64,000 bases of DNA from Ridgeia piscesae (taxonomy: Eukaryota > Annelida > Polychaeta > Sabellida > Siboglinidae): the NCBI GenBank assembly GCA_025642075.2, contig JAODUO010001318.1:110227-174226 (forward strand). Direction: 5' to 3'. Below, piece by piece: positions 57,780 through 64,000 of the stretch. Position numbers and translations under genes: made by a program. The first letter of the stretch is position 1. Each line of letters opens with the position of its first letter. The notes beneath the pieces are model-generated. The model saw only the letters and a list, made by a program, of their open reading frames with translations, was not told the DNA's origin and searched no databases.

Positions 57780-60700
57780 AAAAAAAGCTTTATGTCAATC
57801 CACTTTTAATTTCCGCTAAAATTTGAAGTTTAAATTGAAAATAAAACAACGGGTTTTTTTTTAAAATAAAATTTTTTAAAAAGCAGTTTTTTTTTGGTTT
57901 GGTTTTCAAAATTGTGAACCTTTTCCCGGGGGGCTTAACCCATTTCAACACCCCCCTTTAATTTAAAATTTTTTTTATTTTTTTAAAAAATTTAAAAATT
58001 ATATAAATTAAAAATATTTTTTGTTTTAAACTGATTTTTTTTTTCAAAAAAAACGGCTTCCAGGCCAAACCCCGCCATGTGTTCCCTTTTTTTTTAAAGA
58101 CATCCTGTTTTCGGGGGGTTGCTTTCAAAAAAATATTTTCCCAACCTGGGGCGGGGCGGTTGTCCCCCCTCCAAAATCCCCACGCCAATTAAAAATTGCT
58201 TTTTGAAAAAGATCGTCGACCAAAAAAACCCCAAAAATGCCGGAAAAAGGGTTTACCCCCAAAACGAAAACGAAAAAAAATTTTCGTCGGGCAACAATTA
58301 ATTTGTTTTTGGGTTCTTTTTTTTGGCCCCCGGCCAATACGTTTTTTAAAAAAGCTCGTTGAAAAAGTCCAAAGTTGATGTTTCTTTTTAAAATTTTTTG
58401 CCCCAAAAAACCGGGTTCCCCCCATTATAAAATTAACCTTTTTTTAAACCCAAAAATTTTTAGAGAAAATTTTTTATTTAATTTTTCTTAATTTTTAAAA
58501 TACGTATTGCAGCTAGAATTATTTCAAATCGATATTAACATAGTTACAACGTGCACGTAAGTTGGTCATATAAAACATAATAATTATCGTCTATATTAAT
58601 CATATTCATATTTAGTTGATACAGGGTTTATTTGAAGAAAATCCAAACAATTACCAGTTTCGCATCTGTCACCGGTGAAACCAACGTCGCAGGAGCATGT
58701 GTATGAGTTCATTTCCGTTCGGAAAAACAATTTTTTTAAAAACAATTGAAATTTAAAAAATTATTTTTTGGTAAAAAAAAAATCTGCTTTTTGGGAAAAA
58801 CGACGGGGGTTTTAAAATATTAAAACTTTGTTTTAAAAGTTCCAAAGTCATGAAATTTTAACGAAAAAGGGTAGCTAACAAAAAAATTTTCAATTTGGGA
58901 GCCAAATAACAAACTTCGGTTTCTTTTGGGGACGGTTAATAACACAAACATTGTAAAATTAGTTCATACGAAGATAACAAGTCATTACATAATGATAGAA
59001 AGCGTCCGCAAAAAATTTCATATTCAAGTGCCATTAACCTTTCCCCTAATAGGGATGTTCAAAAACATACCAATTTTACAGTTGTTTCCCGTGTAACCAG
59101 CCCCGGGTTTCAAAGTATAAAAATCCCCAAAAATCCACCCCCCAAGGCCCAACGCCTTTTAAAAATCATCAAACCAGTCAAACATATTATATATTATTTT
59201 GAACGCATTTTCACACAAGCCTTTGCCCATAAAAATTATAAAATTTGTGCACTTTGTCAATTTATAACGTTTCTTAAATTTCGCCATTTGTACTAAATTT
59301 TGTTGAGGCTGAACAAAAATACACCCATTTAGCGAGGACCAAACCCTTTTAACAAAAACTATTCTATTACAATTGCATGTCACAAATTTTTTTGGGGTTC
59401 CAATTGCATAAATAATACGATTACTTTATCAAACAATTTGAATTTTTACAGGGAGTTGCATATGTTTCACAAAGGGGGAATTTTTTTTGGGTTTCCCCAA
59501 AAAAGACCCCCAAAACCCCATGCCTTTACCAGTTAACCAACTTCCAAAGGGAAAATGTGTGGGAACCCCTCCATCCCCACATGTGATGGAAGGGGCAGGT
59601 GATTCCCAAATTTTTCTATCTAAAAAAAATACGACAGGTGGGCCACAAACCCCGAACCCCCCCCCCCCCCTTCAAGAACGGGTCACCCGTCTACGCTCGT
59701 TGAGAGTCATGATTGATGTTTCTTACTTTTGGCAGCGTTGCATATATTACTAAACCACATTGATAGAGATTGATAAAACTATTTGTAATGAAGGCTTTAC
59801 ATATTTGTTTACTCAATGCTTATCATATACGTATTGCAGTTACAATTATTTCTACGCTATATTAACATAATTACAACATACACGTAAGTTGGTCATTTAA
59901 AACATAATATCGTCTATATTAATCACATTCATATTTAGATGATACAGAGTTTATTTGAAACAAATCCAAACAATTACCAGTTTCGCATCTGTCACCGGTG
60001 AAACCAACGTTACAGGAGCATGTGTTTGGGGTTATGTCCCACTTGCCCGTCCGAAAAACCCCTTTTTTAAAAAAAATAAATTTATTGAGGAAATTTTTGT
60101 TTTTTTGCTTGTATTTTATAAAGGCCTGGGTTTCCAAAAAAAGTCAACCCTTTTTAAAAATTGGGGCATAAAAGCTAAAAAAAACTAAAAAACCCCTTTC
60201 ATAAAACGCTGTGGGGCCTTTAAAAATTTTTTCAAAAAACAAAAATTGGTTTTTTTAAAAAATTTAAAACTTTAAAAAATAAAACGCAAACTTTTTCAGT
60301 ATTTTATATTTAAAATAAATTTTTGTTCAAAAACATACCAGTTTCACAGTTGTATCCAGTGTAACCAGCTTCGCAGTTGCAAGTATATGAGTCAACACCA
60401 TCCACACAAGTGCCACGGCCAGAACATGTGATGCCGACACAATTATCGATATCTACCGAATATTCTGCAAATGTCATCAAACCATTCAAACATCTTATAA
60501 GATTATGTTGATCGCATTTTCACACAGGCCTTTCTGGCTGCGCGTAAAATACTTATACATTTGTTCACATGTATCCACTTGAATAACTTTTCTTATAATT
60601 CGCCATTGTGTACTACCATGTTGAATCTAGCATAACAAATGTCATACACCACATTTATCGGGGACCAAACCATCTTTGAAAGAAAGTATTCTATTACAAT

Positions 60701-62391
60701 TCAATGTCGAACATGTTGAATTTCAATTGTTCACAATATACATATATAAACAATTTGATGATTTCACATACAGCAGTTGGATATCAATGTTTTGAAAGTG
60801 TTGGTTTACACCTCCAAAAGATACTAAAATACTATATGCCTCGGCGACCTACAAAACACTTACCTGTTTCGCAATTGCCACCAGTATAAATACGTAATAG
60901 TTACATTATAAACCCCTTCAATATTCCCCCGATACACTGGCATGGACAATATCCAATTGACCTTCAATATTAATGAACCCGGTTTATTTGAAACAAATTC
61001 CAAAAGGACGTTTCAATTTTTCCCCTGAAACCAAAACTCAGCCAATTTGGAAATATTTGGGAAAAGGGCATTTTTTGTTGTTGGGGTTGTGGGTTTTTTT
61101 TGTTTTTGGTTGTGTTGTGTTTTTTGTCTGTTTTTGTTTTTTTGGGTGGTTGTTGTGTTTTGTTTTGTGGTATTGTGCTGTGAAATGTGTACTCACTGTT
61201 TTTTATTAATCAAAATTGTGCTGGGGGTAGATTTAAATTATATAACAATATAGTTTCGGGGAATTTTTTAGCATTAAAGTAACCTTGTAACATAGAAAGT
61301 CACAACTGCAAATATGTCATAATAACGCTTCACAATATGAGTTTTAAAACGACACAATTCAAACTATTTAACCAAAATTTTTTTAAGTTTAAAAAGAGTA
61401 ATCCACACAAGTTTACCGACCTTTTGGTGGGGACCCAATTACAAATCTCCGGGTTTCTGGAAATGTCAATTTCAAATAAATTCCTTTTTTGTTATCATTT
61501 TCAACGGCCTTTTGTGGGGTTTTATCTTATAAATTTGTTCCTAAATTTTTCACCAAAATTTAAATTTTTTAAAAATTTTTTGTGGTTACAAAATGTTTTT
61601 AAATTTTTAAACAGTCAAAACATTTATTTGGGGGAAAAAACTTTGAAAAAACCCCCCACAATTCCATGGACATTTGAATTTAATTGGGGGAATATTAATC
61701 CCAAAGGATATTTACACAAATGGTAAGTTTGGAAAAAGTTTGATTATTATAACTAAACTATAACCCGACGCCTAATTACTTGAAATTTATTGAAGGGAAT
61801 TTTTTTTTAAAGGGGGCTGTGGGTTTTAAAGGGGGGTTGTTCGTTTAAAAATTTTTTTAAAATTTTTTTCTTTTTTTTATTAAATTTTTTTTAATTTGAA
61901 AAATATTTGTTTTTACATTAAAAGTAAAAAAAAAAAATTTAATTTTCCCGGAAAAAGTACGCCGAACAACAATATTAAAAAAAAAAAACGGTGCATAAAA
62001 CCCAAGTTGTGAAATAATTAAAATTATAAATTGTTATTTAAAAAGGTTTTTAAATTAAAAAGTGCTTTTTCCTTTTGCGGAAACTAAAATTTAAACATCG
62101 ATTCTTAACCCAAAAAACAATAATGTTCTTTGTGAACCCCACAGGTTTTACAATATAGGGTTTGGGCTTAAAACCATTCAATTTTTACATAATTATCCCT
62201 GCAGAATATTCAAAAAAATTTTTTTTACCGGGGCCCCGGTTGACCATAACAAAAACAAAAATTTTTATTTTGGAAACGCAAATAAATGTTTTGTTTTAAA
62301 AACATGGAGGAAACAATACCCCATAAATTTCAATTAAAAAAATTAAAAAAAATTTAAAAGAAAATGTTAAAGCAAATTTCGTATTTTATAG

Positions 62392-62448
<57 letters not shown>

Positions 62449-64000
62449 ACTTATATAGGAATTTTCTTTTTCATTTTTTATTTTGCACCCAATATTGATG
62501 ATTGGTCGCGTTTTAAGCTTAAAATGAACTTAAAAATTTTTCAGAATGTTGGGCAGACTAAGGGGGGTCAATCAATTTTCGCCTAAGGCCCCTAATTTTT
62601 AAATTTTTTTAAAAAAGGTTCCCAGTGGCTCCCAAAAATCTTTCTGGACTAGTTCAAAAAAAGCACAACTATCCCCCTTTTAAAACCCCAAAAAAAAAAT
62701 TATTCTTTTTTGTTTTAATTTTTTTAGTGAATGGGAAAAAATTTATGAAGTAATTTATAAAAAATTTATTTCATAAACATTCCAAATGCCCATCAATTAA
62801 CATTGGTTATTAAAAAAAATTAATTATGGGATTTAAAGGGAAATTTTGGGGAAAAAACCCCCCAAAGGCCAAAAACCCCAACCCCCAACCAAACAACCCA
62901 ACCAAATAAACAAAAAAAAACGGGAAAAAAACTCGGGAAAAACAAACACAACCAAAAACCCAAAAAAAAGAAAAAAAAATTTTTTTTTTTTTTTTTTTTG
63001 TTTTGGTTGTGTTTGTTTTTGGGGGGTTCTGTGTTTAAGTTGTTGTTTGTTGTTTATTTGTGGTTGGTTTGGGTTTTGGGTTTTTGGGGGGTTTGGGGTT
63101 TGGGGGTTGGGGGGTTTTTGGGGGGTTTTTGGGGGGGTTTTTTGGGGTTTTTTGTGTTTTTTTGGTTGGGTTTTATTTATTTTTGACAAATTGTAACTGC
63201 CTTTAATTGGTTGGAAATCCCACTAAAATTTTTTTAAAAAATCCAATGTTTCAAAGGTGAGGTCAGGAATTATTTTTGTAAAAATTAATTAGGAATCCCG
63301 GGTGTTTTATGAATATTTCCCCGGGCCAAACAAAAATTAAAACAAATTAAAAGGAAAAATCTTTTTATTTCTATAAAATTGTTTATTTATTTGAATAGTC
63401 CCTTAAATTTCACTTTATGAACCCCTCGAATTTTTCATATCCCAAAGTTCCTGGGTCCCCTTATGTTAACTGCCAAACCCGGTATAATTAAGCAATACAA
63501 ACCTTTAAAGTACATTTATTACCCCATCTAAATCAACACCGAACAAATTTTTTATTTAATTTCAACCCGATAAATAAAATATCCAAGAACCCCAAATAAA
63601 GCAAGACCATAACAAAAACAAATTAAAACCCTCCCTTTTTTTTAAGAAACTTTTTATAACCAAAATTAAGGGTTTTATAACCAATACCCAAACACAGGTT
63701 CCTAAGTCTACCCAAAATTGGGTTGATATTATTTCCAGTTTAAAAGGGGACCAAATAATTAATGGAAAAAAATGTTATTCCAAATGTAAAGGGGGTTTTT
63801 TTTTGGAGTGTTATATAATAAATATTATATTAAATAATAAAATATTTTATAAAAACAAAATGTATTAAAATTTAAATTTTAAAAAATTCCAGGAAAGGTT
63901 TTTTTTTTAGACACAAATTTCAGATATTGATGATTTTGTCCCAAAAACGGACATTTTATGGGGTTTTCATCCAGTTTTGGAAATTTGGTTCATGGGAAAA
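57780..64000. other. Low-quality contig end: garbled inverted and direct copies of the EGF gene
   Basis: Homopolymer runs of A, T, G and C multiply abruptly. Clean islands are reverse complements of earlier sequence in descending order: 58495-58710 matches 57240-57030, 59160-59440 matches 56400-56130, 59680-60030 matches 55740-55410, and 60330-60890 matches 54925-54385. From about 60905 plus-strand copies appear (60920-60960 resembles exon 4, 61190-61330 its intron), with another inverted island at 62060-62215 (54005-53845) and a damaged exon 7/8 at 63410-63960. ORFs here are not genes. Confidence 0.85.

Noticed and set aside
58119..58425. Lys/Phe-rich ORFs of 60 to 93 codons
   Set aside because: Located in the garbled contig end; composition reflects homopolymer errors.
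62833..63196. Overlapping 116- and 118-codon ORFs rich in Pro/Gln/Lys or Gly/Phe/Trp
   Set aside because: Arise from G/T and A/C runs in low-quality sequence; not coding.

Overview
The window is nuclear DNA of an animal, most likely a marine invertebrate and plausibly a mollusc or another lophotrochozoan. The evidence is GT-AG introns, a split gene for the KEOPS subunit TPRKB, a secreted calcium-binding-EGF gene, and a dense mixture of invertebrate-type transposable elements and microsatellites. There are no operons, Shine-Dalgarno sites or prokaryotic gene blocks. Nearly all long reading frames outside the genes named here are microsatellite translations or decayed transposon ORFs. The phylum is inferred from repeat style only.

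Layout. 1-7300: a small AACGTT-rich foldback element, a 70-bp satellite (16 units) with two CACGTG boxes per unit, a decayed pogo/jerky-type transposase that runs into a 36-bp (12-codon) minisatellite, and a decayed L2/CR1-type retrotransposon. 7300-17200: a broken Mutator-like transposase-family gene, a tRNA-derived SINE, microsatellites and unassigned AT-rich DNA. 17200-19500: a 25/26-bp minisatellite split by a 5'-truncated non-LTR retrotransposon with a 39-bp target duplication. 19860-23443: the complete four-exon TPRKB gene (177 aa), with an LTR-like insertion in intron 1. 24100-31000: minisatellites, a second pogo-type relic, a 1.27-kb tandem duplication containing a SINE and a CGGCA pentanucleotide array, and a nest of retrotransposon fragments. 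31623-35510: a frameshifted, intronless relic of a large unnamed protein whose C-terminal part resembles FEN/PIN nucleases. 35500-48200: microsatellites (including about 520 bp of AG repeat), an endonuclease-domain fragment, and two copies of a CCACGTT-rich inverted-repeat element, one carrying a nested second inverted-repeat element with a clean 4-bp target duplication.

48243-57571 is the 5' part of a secreted-protein gene: a signal-peptide exon, six exons for a proline/cysteine-containing module (four of 32 aa, one of 31, one of 24), then eight 38-residue cbEGF exons. Every exon but one is symmetrical phase 1-1, and the introns are copies of each other, so the gene grew by repeated exon-plus-intron duplication. 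One cbEGF exon has lost a base and another survives only as a half exon.

From about 57780 to the end the sequence degenerates into long A, T, C and G runs containing inverted and direct copies of 50.3-57.6 kb of this same window. I read this as a badly resolved contig end (foldback or chimeric long-read sequence), so the 3' end of the EGF gene is not recoverable here.
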